Source of the DNA: Vibrio sp. 10N | Lineage (GTDB): Bacteria; Pseudomonadota; Gammaproteobacteria; Enterobacterales; Vibrionaceae | NCBI RefSeq assembly: GCF_036245475.1 | Contig: NZ_BTPM01000001.1 | Location: forward strand, 496,001-560,000 | Length of the DNA: 64,000 nt | Direction: 5' to 3' | Part shown: piece by piece, positions 45,322-54,770 of the stretch | Layout of the letters: each line of letters starts with the position of its first letter | Position numbering within the stretch: position 1 is the stretch's first letter | Notes under the pieces: generated by a model | Seen by the model: the letters and a program-made list of their open reading frames with translations, nothing else | Databases searched by the model: none | Told to the model about the DNA's origin: nothing | Program-made: the position numbers and the translations under genes

Positions 45322-48300
45322 CTAACTTGTCAGCAGTCGCTGCAGTTTATCTCGTAAGCTGATGATGTAATCTCGCTCAGGGCCTTGTTTATGGCAGTGC
45401 TCCAAGATGTACTCGACGGAGCTGAGTACCGTGCGCCACCTTGGTGTTTTCGGCAGTGTTTCAAGGCGCAAATACTTATCTAAAGTTCGAGTTTGCAGTG
45501 TGCTACGGTCAAGGTAGACACGCCACAATCCGCTTTGTTCGGCAAAGGCAAACTTGGTCTGGCCGGTCACATCTTCCCAATAGCTCAGCGAGCTGGTCAT
45601 GGTTTCTACCAGCACTTCGCGCATGATTTCAGGACGCGACTTCTCTTCACCTTCGGCTTTGTCGGCTAAGCGAGTGAACTCGCCACCCAGCTCTTTGAGT
45701 TCTTTGAGTTTGGCTTTGTCACCCTCGATTGCGTAGGTTGAAAGTGCATCGATGGCGGTTTCAAGGTTCTTCACTCGGCTGGCATCAAGCGACATTCCTT
45801 GCTCAAAAATATAGATGCTTTTCAGGCCAGAGCCTTCTGGAAGCATTAGAATGTCAGCATTGATGTGCTGGCGTATGTCGTCGACGAAGGCATCAATCTC
45901 ACCAAAATAGTGGTCTTGATTTAAGTGAATAAACTTCGGGGCGACTAATTCTTCAACGCTGGTGCGCTTTAGTTGTTCAATAGAGCGCTTAAACAGTCGC
46001 GCCGCACTTTGGTTTGCGAATTGCACTTTTAAATCGTCACGAATACACAAAATGGCTTCTGGAGCGTTGTCGAGCTGCTCGATCAATCGCCCTTGGGTTT
46101 CGAGCAAGCTTGCTTCTACCATAGCACGCTGCTTGAGTTCGTATTTCAGATTTTGGTTTTCAGTGCGACGCTCTTCAGCCTTGCTAGCTTGCAAGTGCGC
46201 GGCGATACGCGCGGCGAGCTCAGGTTTACTGAATGGCTTGGCTAAATAGTCATTCGCACCGAGTTCAAAGCCACGCACTCTGTCCTCAGGCTGGTTGAGG
46301 GCAGTCAGCATAATGATCGGCAGTGCGGCATGATCATAGTTTTCTCGCACCGCTTCACACACTTCAAAGCCACTCATGCCTGGCATCATGATGTCCAATA
46401 GCAGCAGTTCGGGTTTGTCTTTTTCAATTTGCTCGAGCGCCTCAATACCGTCTTTGGCTAGGCGAACCTGATAGCCTTCGAGTCGTAGGAAGCTTTCTAA
46501 AATCCGTAAGTTGACGGGTTCATCATCGGCAATGAGCAGTACGGGACCGTCAGGATTTTCTGGAAGAACTTCCTCTTCCTCCAGTGCCAGCTCAGAAGAT
46601 TCGGTAATTTGAAAGTGGCTTACTGAACTTGTCTGTGCCTGCGTTTCAATTTCTTGTTGCGTCGCCAGCGGCAAGGTAAAGCTGAACGTGGTTCCCACAT
46701 GAGGCTGACTACTGACATAGAGCGAACCGCCCATGAGCTCGATGAGTTGACGGCTGATAGAAAGGCCCAGTCCAGCTCCTTGACGATAATGGCCTGAATC
46801 GTGTCCTGCCTGTACCAGAGGCTCAAAAATATGCTCTAGCTGTTTGGCTGGGATTCCTTGGCCAGTATCGACCACCTGAACGCGAATATGATCGCTCATG
46901 GCCGTTGCGGAGAGCACTATCTTACCTTCGTTGGTGTACTTAATCGCATTGCCCAGTAAGTTGTACAGCACTTGCTCCAATCGCTGTGGATCGGCGGAAA
47001 TCAGTGGGAGTGGCTCAAGCACTTGGTTGATAATGCGGATCTTCTTATCACCGAGCAGGTGGTTAGACAGTTCAATCACCAACTGCGTCGTGCTAGTTAA
47101 ACTAAGCGCCTGACGCTCAATATCAAGACTGCCATAGCGCATCTTGTGGTAATCAAGCAGGTCATCAACAAGGCTTGCTAGGCGCTGACCACTATTTACG
47201 ATGATATCAAGTTGGTACTTATGATTGGCACCGATCGGGCCATTGGCCCCAGAGATCATCGCTTCAGCGATACCGATCATCCCATGCAGTGGCGTGCGCA
47301 GCTCGTGCGATGTAGTGGCGAGAAATTCGTCTTTAAGTTTATCGGCAAGCTGCAATTCTTCGTTTTGTTTTTTAATGATGGCCAGACTTTGTTCTAGCTC
47401 TTGGTTTTGACTTTTGATGAGCTCAATTTTGTCTTTAATGGAGCGTCGCATACGTTCAAAGCTGACTGCAAGACGACCAATCTCATCGGAGCGCTCTAGG
47501 TTGATAATCGACGGGTCGAGATCGCCCCCCGACGCGCGCTCAGCAGCCCAAGTGAGTTTGAGTAGTGGTGACGTAATAAAGTTGGATAGATAGTGCGAGG
47601 CAATAACGACCACGACGATAGCGGTCAACATCGCGACCACAAACAGAGTTTCCAGTTGATTGACGCTGGCAAAGGCAATGGCTTCTGGGGTTTCGACAAC
47701 GAGTGCCCAGTGCGTTGTATTCAAAGCAATCGGCGCAAAGGCGGCGAAGTACTTTTCACCTAGCGTGCTTTGGTAACGGCTAACATCGGTAATCCCTGAC
47801 AGCGCTTCAGAAATGACACTGTCGCTGTTGGCGATGGTTTGTGGTGTTAATCCAAGAATTTTTGCTGAGTGGTCGCTGCCGACAAGAAGAACACTGATGT
47901 CTTGTGGTGTGCCATCGGTGATGAGCTTGGTCATTCCGCTGATTGGCAGGCGGAACATGGCGTAGCTGTGCAAGTAACCTTGTTGGATGATAGGGGCACC
48001 GACCCAGGCGTATTGTTTACCTTCGTACTCTGCGAAGTCTGAAACGATGACAGGCGTATATTCTTCGTTTTCTTGGCGCTTTTGTTTCACTTCGGACTTA
48101 AGGCGCGCGAAGGTCTCACCCAGTACGCGAGTCGAGTAGCTTCCAGTCTCTAAGTTTGTGCCAAAGTAATCAAACTTATACACCGAGTATGTCACGTTAC
48201 CTGCTAAATCGACCAAGATGATGTCATCGAAGTCGGAGCGTTTGAGGTGCTCCATGAAGGCTCGGTGATAACGTTTATGCAGTAATCGGTAGCGTTCGCT

Positions 48301-48708
48301 ACCCACATAGCTGCTTGAGTCTGGGAGGATCGTGGTTTTTACTTGATCCCCCGAGCCTTGAATATAACGTTCTTGAGCATGGCGGCGTGCTTGCTCGATA
48401 TCATCGCCAAGGCTTTGGAACGCATTGACCAGACCATAAAAACGGCCACCACTTGCAAACGCCAATTCCGAGCGCACAAAGCCCATGACTTCCGACTCTT
48501 GAGCGTTAAAGTAGTCGACGATTTGCTGCTTTTTGGTGTCACGCAGTGAGACCAAGTGGGAGGTGCTTTGATCGCGAAGATCTTGACTGTGTGCGTTCAG
48601 AAAGAAAAGCGCAATGATGGTTAGCGGGGTGATACTGAGTACCAAAAACGCCATCATTAGGGTGTTTTGCAATCGTTTAAATTTCTGTTTGCGACGCAGC
48701 TTTAACAT
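45322..48708 (-). CDS. chiS: ChiS, membrane hybrid sensor kinase controlling chitin use
   Basis: The 1128-residue protein has an N-terminal transmembrane helix (about 15-37), a periplasmic Cache-like sensor, a second helix (about 355-375), HAMP, a histidine kinase (H468 in TTSHELRTPLHG, then ATPase boxes VVDTGQGIPAKQLEHIFEP and GAGLGLSISRQL), a receiver (phospho-site D772 in LLLDIMMPGMSG) and a C-terminal PAS-like plus DNA-binding part (SGLWRVYLDRSTLQTRTLDKYL). Size, both phospho-residue positions and the rsmC neighbour match V. cholerae ChiS, which works as a membrane-bound DNA-binding regulator of chitin oligosaccharide genes. The chb operon found beside chiS in V. cholerae is not here. Confidence 0.88.
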   Translation of the reverse strand: MLKLRRKQKFKRLQNTLMMAFLVLSITPLTIIALFFLNAHSQDLRDQSTSHLVSLRDTKKQQIVDYFNAQESEVMGFVRSELAFASGGRFYGLVNAFQSLGDDIEQARRHAQERYIQGSGDQVKTTILPDSSSYVGSERYRLLHKRYHRAFMEHLKRSDFDDIILVDLAGNVTYSVYKFDYFGTNLETGSYSTRVLGETFARLKSEVKQKRQENEEYTPVIVSDFAEYEGKQYAWVGAPIIQQGYLHSYAMFRLPISGMTKLITDGTPQDISVLLVGSDHSAKILGLTPQTIANSDSVISEALSGITDVSRYQSTLGEKYFAAFAPIALNTTHWALVVETPEAIAFASVNQLETLFVVAMLTAIVVVVIASHYLSNFITSPLLKLTWAAERASGGDLDPSIINLERSDEIGRLAVSFERMRRSIKDKIELIKSQNQELEQSLAIIKKQNEELQLADKLKDEFLATTSHELRTPLHGMIGIAEAMISGANGPIGANHKYQLDIIVNSGQRLASLVDDLLDYHKMRYGSLDIERQALSLTSTTQLVIELSNHLLGDKKIRIINQVLEPLPLISADPQRLEQVLYNLLGNAIKYTNEGKIVLSATAMSDHIRVQVVDTGQGIPAKQLEHIFEPLVQAGHDSGHYRQGAGLGLSISRQLIELMGGSLYVSSQPHVGTTFSFTLPLATQQEIETQAQTSSVSHFQITESSELALEEEEVLPENPDGPVLLIADDEPVNLRILESFLRLEGYQVRLAKDGIEALEQIEKDKPELLLLDIMMPGMSGFEVCEAVRENYDHAALPIIMLTALNQPEDRVRGFELGANDYLAKPFSKPELAARIAAHLQASKAEERRTENQNLKYELKQRAMVEASLLETQGRLIEQLDNAPEAILCIRDDLKVQFANQSAARLFKRSIEQLKRTSVEELVAPKFIHLNQDHYFGEIDAFVDDIRQHINADILMLPEGSGLKSIYIFEQGMSLDASRVKNLETAIDALSTYAIEGDKAKLKELKELGGEFTRLADKAEGEEKSRPEIMREVLVETMTSSLSYWEDVTGQTKFAFAEQSGLWRVYLDRSTLQTRTLDKYLRLETLPKTPRWRTVLSSVEYILEHCHKQGPERDYIISLRDKLQRLLTS

Positions 48709-48931
48709 GGGGGAAAGGTTCTCTCACTCAATGAACTAAACACTGTTAACCTTACCAATTTATAGACTTATTTTGTATTGGCAAGTAAGTGACCAGCAAA
48801 TCGTGTGGGGACACACAAAATTGTCGCAGCTTTGCTGTTTTTGTAAGAAATTACCAGAGGTTAGCGGGATAGTCGCGCCACACGCTGCTAACTAGTAGAG
48901 CAGATGGCGCGATAAGTCATGACTTAGGACG

Positions 48932-49954
48932 TTATTTTGCAGCGTGATAAATGGCAAATTTGCGGTTTTTTGCAACCGTTTCACAGTGGCCAAATTGCTG
49001 CTCAATGATTGGTGGGTATTTCAGAAAGCTGTTCGCTACAATCCAAAGCTGGCCTTGTTTATTTAGATGCTTAGGAGCATCAGAGAGTAAGGTCTCTGTT
49101 GCAGAATAACTGGTATCTAGCCCTGCGTGAAATGGTGGGTTGCTGACGATAAAATCAAAGTCTTTGTCGATATCAGAATACACATCAGAGGCAAAAACCT
49201 CACCAGTTAACCCGTTAGCAGCCAAGGTTTGCTTACTTGATTCAATCGCAAACGCATTGATATCGCAGAGATTGAGCTTGCTGGTTGGGTTTTTCAGTCC
49301 CATGTATGCGCCAATAACGCCCGCACCGCAGCCAAAGTCGAGCACTTTGCCTGTTAGCTCTGGTAAGTTATTGAGCAGCAGCTGCGTACCGTGGTCGAAT
49401 TCGCCGTGGCTAAAGACCCCAGGTAGGCTCTTAACTGTGATAGCGACACCATTGAGTTCAACATGGTAAGTTTTGAACTGGCTCTGTAAATCGAATGCTT
49501 CAGGTGCTTGTTGGCAAACGCCCCAGTAAAACGAGCAGCGTCGGGCGGAGTCGTATTTGTTGATTGGCCCATAAGCGGCAAACATTTTCTCAATGCTTTT
49601 TACTCCAGAGCGGTTTTCACCCACCACAACGATTTCGGTCTCTTTGCCGAGCGCAGCCAAAGACATGTGTAGCAGCATTTGGGCTTCTGCTTTTGCTTTT
49701 GGCCAGTACAGCAAGATCATGTCTGCATCAATATCGCCAGGAAGCGATGCGCCAAACAGAGTCTCAATTTTCGATGACGATTGAAGAGAGCGGTAAGTGA
49801 TGTAGTTGCTGGTAAACACCGTCACTTTGTCACAATGGCGACTCAGTTCAACGGGAAAACTATCTTCAATTTCGCCAATGACCAACACACGCTTGCCGGC
49901 AAAATACTCTAGTTGTCGTTGTGCAATTTGACTGGGTGCGATGTAGCTTGCCAT
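48932..49954 (-). CDS. rsmC: 16S rRNA (guanine(1207)-N2)-methyltransferase
   Basis: The 340-residue enzyme methylates G1207 in the small subunit. It has the duplicated RsmC layout: a degenerate N-terminal methyltransferase domain and a catalytic C-terminal domain with SAM motif [14 protein letters not shown] and the N2-guanine motif SNPPFHAG. It lies directly behind (upstream of) chiS, as in V. cholerae. Confidence 0.95.
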   Translation of the reverse strand: MASYIAPSQIAQRQLEYFAGKRVLVIGEIEDSFPVELSRHCDKVTVFTSNYITYRSLQSSSKIETLFGASLPGDIDADMILLYWPKAKAEAQMLLHMSLAALGKETEIVVVGENRSGVKSIEKMFAAYGPINKYDSARRCSFYWGVCQQAPEAFDLQSQFKTYHVELNGVAITVKSLPGVFSHGEFDHGTQLLLNNLPELTGKVLDFGCGAGVIGAYMGLKNPTSKLNLCDINAFAIESSKQTLAANGLTGEVFASDVYSDIDKDFDFIVSNPPFHAGLDTSYSATETLLSDAPKHLNKQGQLWIVANSFLKYPPIIEQQFGHCETVAKNRKFAIYHAAK

Positions 49955-50020
49955 GGCAATGTTTCTCTCGAAATAAAAGGGGAGGCGATTCTCTCACAAA
50001 CCCCTCCCTGAAAAAAGACT

Positions 50021-51106
50021 CTAGCTTCTATCTTGGCCATCGAGGAATTCTTTGAACTCCTCTTCGTACATGTTGAACAGCACCATGGTAATCGCGAAGA
50101 TCAGTGGGCCATAAATAAGGCCGATGAGACCGAACAAGTGAATACCACCTAATAGCGAGAAGAAGATCATCAGGGTATTCATGCCTGCGCTGCCCTGCAT
50201 CAGCAATGGACGTAGCACATTATCAATGGACCCTACCACTGCGATGCTCCAAATCGCCAAGAACAAGCCCCAGCCAGTATCACCAGTGATCAGAAGATAA
50301 GCGGTAGCGGGAATCCAAATCAGTGCTGTACCGACGACTGGGATAAATGAGGCAAAGCCCATCATGGTGCCCCAGAACAGACCGGGAAAACCTGCCATCC
50401 ACATACCGAAGCCGCCAGCGGCACCTTGCGCGATGGCGGTTAAGAACGATCCCATCACGGCAGATTTAGACACTTTCTCAATTTCACTTAGTAGACGGTC
50501 TTCTTGGCTACGAGAAAACGGCAAAATATGGCGAATAGCCGCGATGATTTTGTCGTGGTCACGCAGAAGGAAAAATAACACAAACAACATCAAGAAGAAG
50601 TTCATCAGGAAGTTCGTGGCATCACCAAGGATTTTTGCGCTCATTGCGACTAGGTTCGAGCCCAGGGAAGTGGCGAACTCGGCCGCCTTTTGAGCAATGT
50701 CTTGAGGGTTAATCGCATCGAACGGCAGATATTCATTAACAAAATCCAACCCTGTGACGACCCAAGGGTGGGCGATGACTTCTTGAATGCCTCCTCCCGT
50801 GACCCATTGATACATGTTCTGGGAGAATACCGAGCCTTGCTGAACGATGGCACTGAATACCAGCATCAAAGGCATGACGATAATAAAGGTCAACACGATA
50901 CAAGACAGCAAAGCGACGATGTTTTTGTGTTTAGGCAGTTTGCGTTCAATCCACTCATGGATAGGGAACATCAATAGTGACAGAATAAATGCCATGACAA
51001 TGGAGTTGATGTAGGGCTCCACCAATAGGTAGCAGGCAAACCCGGCAAAGAGTAGGGCAACAATCAGTACCCAATGGCTGGCTGTCACGTTCATTTTGTT
51101 GTTCAC
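50021..51106 (-). CDS. AI-2E-family (PerM/YdiK-like) membrane transporter
   Basis: The 361-residue inner-membrane protein has about seven or eight hydrophobic segments, with the conserved C-terminal part FGLIGLIYGPLIFAITMVLFNMYEEEFKEF and the central FLLRDHDKII and GAAGGFGMWMAGFPGLFWGTMMGFASFIPVVGTALIWIP. Family members export autoinducer-2 or act as Na+/H+ antiporters; the substrate here is unknown. It precedes rsmC in the same direction with 66 bases between. Confidence 0.88.
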   Translation of the reverse strand: MNNKMNVTASHWVLIVALLFAGFACYLLVEPYINSIVMAFILSLLMFPIHEWIERKLPKHKNIVALLSCIVLTFIIVMPLMLVFSAIVQQGSVFSQNMYQWVTGGGIQEVIAHPWVVTGLDFVNEYLPFDAINPQDIAQKAAEFATSLGSNLVAMSAKILGDATNFLMNFFLMLFVLFFLLRDHDKIIAAIRHILPFSRSQEDRLLSEIEKVSKSAVMGSFLTAIAQGAAGGFGMWMAGFPGLFWGTMMGFASFIPVVGTALIWIPATAYLLITGDTGWGLFLAIWSIAVVGSIDNVLRPLLMQGSAGMNTLMIFFSLLGGIHLFGLIGLIYGPLIFAITMVLFNMYEEEFKEFLDGQDRS

Positions 51107-51257
51107 AGAGTTTCCTTATCACTGGAAGTGTAGAGTGTTACATCATCAGGCTTCGACAAACGCTGACAGACATAAGCAGTGTTGGTCATATAATGGACGT
51201 AAATCACTGAGTGATCAATTTAAAATAGTGTCAGAACTGGTGCGCTAGGAGTGAGTA

Positions 51258-51380
51258 ATGGGCTGTTGTAGTGACGATAAAAGTTGTAAGCAGAGCAGGA
51301 AAAAAAGGCCGCCCGTGCCGTGGTTTTCCATCACGATTGGGCTTTTGGTGCTGTTGGTTATTTTTAATTGGCAGGCGTAA
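51258..51380 (+). CDS. Forty-residue cysteine-rich single-pass membrane micro-protein
   Basis: An ATG at 51258, with TAGGAG eight bases upstream, opens a 40-residue frame that stops at 51380. The N-terminus MGCCSDDKSCK holds three cysteines; then comes a basic stretch SRKKRPPVPW and one hydrophobic helix (FSITIGLLVLLVIF) ending NWQA. The layout suggests a bitopic inner-membrane peptide with a cytoplasmic Cys-rich head. It is divergent from the AI-2E transporter gene. No function is known to me. Confidence 0.65.
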   Translation: MGCCSDDKSCKQSRKKRPPVPWFSITIGLLVLLVIFNWQA

Positions 51381-51405
51381 AAAAGGGCTGAAGTAGTCAG
51401 CCCTT
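51379..51405 (-). terminator. hemL terminator
   Basis: AAGGGCTGA, 5-base loop, TCAGCCCTT followed in the leftward direction by T's; it overlaps the end of the micro-protein gene. Confidence 0.8.
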
Positions 51406-51434
51406 AGTAATGCGTTTGAGGCCTTGGCTCTCGA

Positions 51435-52727
51435 TTATGCTTCTTGTGCCAGCATAGCAAAGCAGCGATCAGCCGCTTCAAGCGTCGCATCGATTTCTTT
51501 TGAGCCATGTGCTAGTGAAGTAAAGCTTGCTTCGAATGCAGATGGCGCAAGATACACACCGTGATCAAGCATTAGGTGGAAGAAACGCTTGAATCGCTCA
51601 ACGTCACATTTCGCCACGTCCTCGTAGCAAGTGATGGTCTCTTGTTCTGTAAAGAAGAAGCCGAACATGCCGCCAACTTGATTAACCACCAGTGGAATGC
51701 CGTGCTTATCAGCAAGTGATTTGAAACCATCCGCAAGCTGCTTAGTTTTTAGCGCCAGGCGTTTTTCGTTGCCTTCTTCAGATAGCAGTGTCAAACAAGC
51801 GTATCCTGCGGCCATGGCGATTGGGTTACCAGATAAGGTACCAGCTTGGTAAACCGGACCTGTCGGAGCAATGTGTTGCATCACTTCCTTGCGGCCACCA
51901 AATGCGCCGACTGGCATGCCACCACCGATGATTTTACCTAGAGTTGTTAGGTCTGGCTTGATGTTGTAATAAGCTTGCGCGCCGCCTTGAGCAACACGGA
52001 AACCGGTCATAACTTCATCAAAGATAAGCAGTGCGCCTTCGTCATCACAGATCTGACGCAGACCTTCGTGGAAGCCTTCAACCGGTGGAATACAGTTCAT
52101 GTTGCCCGCAACAGGCTCAACGATGATACAAGCAATCTCGCCTTTGTTTGCTTCGAATAGCGCTTTTACAGACTCAAGGTCGTTGAAGCGTGCTGTTAAT
52201 GTGTACTTAGCAAAATCAGCCGGTACGCCTGGTGAGCTTGGCTGACCAAGTGTTAATGCACCTGAGCCTGCTTTTACGAGAAGGCTGTCGGCGTGGCCAT
52301 GGTAGCAGCCCTCAAATTTGATGATTTTGTCACGGCCGGTGTAGCCGCGAGCGAGACGGATGGCACTCATGGTCGCTTCCGTACCTGAGCTCACCATGCG
52401 CAGTTGTTCCATAGAAGGGACTAGTTTGCGAACCAGCTCAGCCATGTTGATTTCCATTTCGGTTGGTGCACCGAAGCTAAGACCGCGCTGAGCCGCATCG
52501 ATCACTGCATCACGAATCACTGCGTGGTTGTGACCAAGGATCATCGGACCCCATGAACCTACGTAGTCGATGTAGGCTTTACCATCAGCATCAAACATCA
52601 ATGGACCATCGGCGCGTTCAACGAAAATAGGTGAGCCACCTACGCCGTTAAAGGCACGAACCGGAGAGTTAACACCACCAGGGATGGTCTGTTGCGCTTT
52701 TTCATATAGCTCTGCTGATTTGGTCAT
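51435..52727 (-). CDS. hemL: Glutamate-1-semialdehyde 2,1-aminomutase
   Basis: The start at 52727 ([12 protein letters not shown]), after AGAGGAAC, gives 430 residues; the frame is open to 52775. It is a PLP enzyme making 5-aminolevulinate for haem. The PLP lysine is K265 in [18 protein letters not shown], the same number as in E. coli, and [16 protein letters not shown] binds the cofactor phosphate. It is divergent from erpA. Confidence 0.97.
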   Translation of the reverse strand: MTKSAELYEKAQQTIPGGVNSPVRAFNGVGGSPIFVERADGPLMFDADGKAYIDYVGSWGPMILGHNHAVIRDAVIDAAQRGLSFGAPTEMEINMAELVRKLVPSMEQLRMVSSGTEATMSAIRLARGYTGRDKIIKFEGCYHGHADSLLVKAGSGALTLGQPSSPGVPADFAKYTLTARFNDLESVKALFEANKGEIACIIVEPVAGNMNCIPPVEGFHEGLRQICDDEGALLIFDEVMTGFRVAQGGAQAYYNIKPDLTTLGKIIGGGMPVGAFGGRKEVMQHIAPTGPVYQAGTLSGNPIAMAAGYACLTLLSEEGNEKRLALKTKQLADGFKSLADKHGIPLVVNQVGGMFGFFFTEQETITCYEDVAKCDVERFKRFFHLMLDHGVYLAPSAFEASFTSLAHGSKEIDATLEAADRCFAMLAQEA

Positions 52728-53044
52728 GGAAAGTTCCTCTTTGCTTGTTCGGACCAAGTGTGCAGCATTGTACATCTACAAATCGAATCGAGAAGTGTTT
52801 TGAGCACATTTTCTTATATTGATACGAGTTTTAGGTACATCTCTATTAATTTGAGTTTGTCTAATACTTGAACGAAGCACTCAGGTATTAGATAATCGCC
52901 GACAATAACTTTACAAATTACAATGATGCTCGGCTAAGTATTGAGCGCTGTTAATTCATCGCAGCCTGTTTTATCCGCCAATGATTGTCACGATTTTGGT
53001 TGGGTGAGATAAGCGTGTGCGGCAGAGTAGCAAGAGAGGTTCCC
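52728..53044. other. 317-base divergent promoter region hemL / erpA
   Basis: AT-rich DNA without a gene. It contains an inverted repeat at 52862-52890 (TAATACTTGA and TCAGGTATTA, 9-base spacer). No clear IscR site was recognised. Confidence 0.5.
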
Positions 53045-53386
53045 GTGAGTGATGTAGCTATTCCATTAAATTTTTCTGAAGCGGCGGCGACGCGTGTAAA
53101 TGCGTTGATCGCAGAAGAAGAAAACCCAGAGCTTAAGCTTCGTGTATACATCACCGGTGGTGGCTGTAGTGGTTTTCAGTACGGTTTTACTTTCGATGAG
53201 AGCGTTAACGACGGTGATACCACGATTGAAAAGTGTGGTGTGACGTTGGTCGTTGACCCAATGAGTTTGCAGTATCTAGTCGGTGGTACAGTGGACTATA
53301 CCGAAGGACTAGAAGGCTCGCGCTTTTTCGTTGATAACCCGAACGCCACAACGACCTGTGGTTGCGGCGCATCGTTTAGCGTGTAG
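53045..53386 (+). CDS. erpA: Iron-sulfur cluster insertion protein ErpA
   Basis: The 113-residue A-type carrier starts at GTG 53045 ([10 protein letters not shown]), after AGAGAGG; the frame is open upstream. The three cluster cysteines are C41 (GGGCSGF), C105 and C107 (CGCG), in the E. coli ErpA register. It delivers [4Fe-4S] clusters to apoproteins, among them enzymes such as IspG in the isoprenoid pathway. The long sequence match to E. coli ErpA (for example [15 protein letters not shown]) leaves little doubt. Confidence 0.96.
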   Translation: MSDVAIPLNFSEAAATRVNALIAEEENPELKLRVYITGGGCSGFQYGFTFDESVNDGDTTIEKCGVTLVVDPMSLQYLVGGTVDYTEGLEGSRFFVDNPNATTTCGCGASFSV

Positions 53387-53408
53387 TTTTCACAGTCATG
53401 ACAAGAGA

Positions 53409-53437
53409 AAGGTGAACATCAGGTTCGCCTTTTTTTT
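53409..53437 (+). terminator. erpA terminator
   Basis: AAGGTGAAC, loop ATCAG, GTTCGCCTT followed by TTTTTT. Confidence 0.85.
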
Positions 53438-53654
53438 GCTTTAAATACGAGGTAGGTTAAAAAAACACCACGGACAGGTAGCGGAAGTGTTAGCTGGCGG
53501 TGATTTGTTTGTTACACTCGAGGTAATGGTCAGCGCGTGGTATCTGGCAGAAAGGTGTCGTTTAGCGATTGATTATTGGTTGTTTTTTAAACCGGATGCT
53601 GTTTAGAATCGTAGAACGTCAACAGTGTCGGATTACAATAATAGGGAAATTATT

Positions 53655-54761
53655 ATGCCAACTACTCAACGTGGCAGCTTTCTATCAAAACGTCCTTGGC
53701 TAATTTCATTGGTATGCGTATTGGCGCTATCTACTTGGCTAGGTCTGGGTGTGCTAAAAGCTGAAGAAGCACCCACCCAGAAAAAAGAACAAACCATTCC
53801 GCTCGCTCGAGTTGTCTATCAACAATTTACCGCTGAAAAGATCGACAAGAAAATCGACTTGTACGGTCGTACCGCACCGGATCGTACAGCGCGTCTCGGC
53901 GCTGAAATTGCGGGCAAAATCATCAAGCTCAACGTTGAAAAAGGCGATGAGGTCAAACAAGGTCAGGCGATTGCACAGATTGATAAAGGTGACCTTAATA
54001 TCCAGTTAGAGCGTGCACAGGCCATGCTCAATGTTAGGCAACAAGAATTCAATGCATCTAAGTCTTTGAAAAGCAGAGGTCTGCAAGGCGAAGTGGCTTA
54101 CTCGACTGCTGCGGCTAACCTGACAGAAGCAAAGGCGATGGTCAGTGCGGCCAAATTGGCGCTGCGTAATACAACTGTGACCGCGCCATTTACCGGTATT
54201 GTTGACCATCTGTCGATTGAACTCGGTGACTTTGTAGGGGTTGGCGATCCGGTAGCAACCTTGATTGACTTAGACACTCTAGTGATTGAAGCGGACGTCA
54301 GTGAGCGTCACATTCAAAAGCTTACACCTAACCAAACCTCGACAATTCGTTTTATTGGTGGTGAGGAAGTGACTGGTACGCTGCGCTACATTTCCCGTGT
54401 CTCGTCGGCTTCGACGAACACCTTCCCTATTGAAATTGCCGTTCCGAATCCAGAGCAGCGCATTCCTGCTGGTGTCAGCGCCGAAGTAGAGCTGGCACTG
54501 GATGAGCAGTTGGCAATTAAAATTACCCCGGCGATGTTAGCCCTAGACGAAATTGGCAACCTTGGAGTGAAAACACTTAAAGGTAACCATGTTGACTTTG
54601 TGCCGATCCAGCTGGTGAAGGCAGAACAAGATGGTGTTTGGCTGACCGGTCTTGGCACTCAAAGTGACATCATCGTGCTCGGCCAAGGTTTTGTACGCCA
54701 TGGTGACGAAGTTGACGCCATTAGCGTTGCTGAGGCGAATCAAATCGCCGAACAGCAGTAG
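53655..54761 (+). CDS. RND efflux pump periplasmic adaptor
   Basis: The ATG at 53655 (MPTTQRGSFLSKRP) gives 368 residues; the frame starts ten codons earlier. A membrane anchor or signal (residues 12-36) is followed by a barrel-sandwich domain (TARLGAEIAGKIIKLNVEKGDEVKQGQAIAQID and TVTAPFTGIVDHLSIELGDFV), a short helical hairpin between (about 100-150) and the beta-barrel region (IRFIGGEEVTGTLRYISR). It joins the pump coded 9 bases downstream to an outer-membrane TolC-type channel, which is not in this window. The hemL-erpA position recalls V. cholerae vexLM, an assignment from memory. Confidence 0.92.
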   Translation: MPTTQRGSFLSKRPWLISLVCVLALSTWLGLGVLKAEEAPTQKKEQTIPLARVVYQQFTAEKIDKKIDLYGRTAPDRTARLGAEIAGKIIKLNVEKGDEVKQGQAIAQIDKGDLNIQLERAQAMLNVRQQEFNASKSLKSRGLQGEVAYSTAAANLTEAKAMVSAAKLALRNTTVTAPFTGIVDHLSIELGDFVGVGDPVATLIDLDTLVIEADVSERHIQKLTPNQTSTIRFIGGEEVTGTLRYISRVSSASTNTFPIEIAVPNPEQRIPAGVSAEVELALDEQLAIKITPAMLALDEIGNLGVKTLKGNHVDFVPIQLVKAEQDGVWLTGLGTQSDIIVLGQGFVRHGDEVDAISVAEANQIAEQQ

Positions 54762-54770
54762 GGAGGCCGT

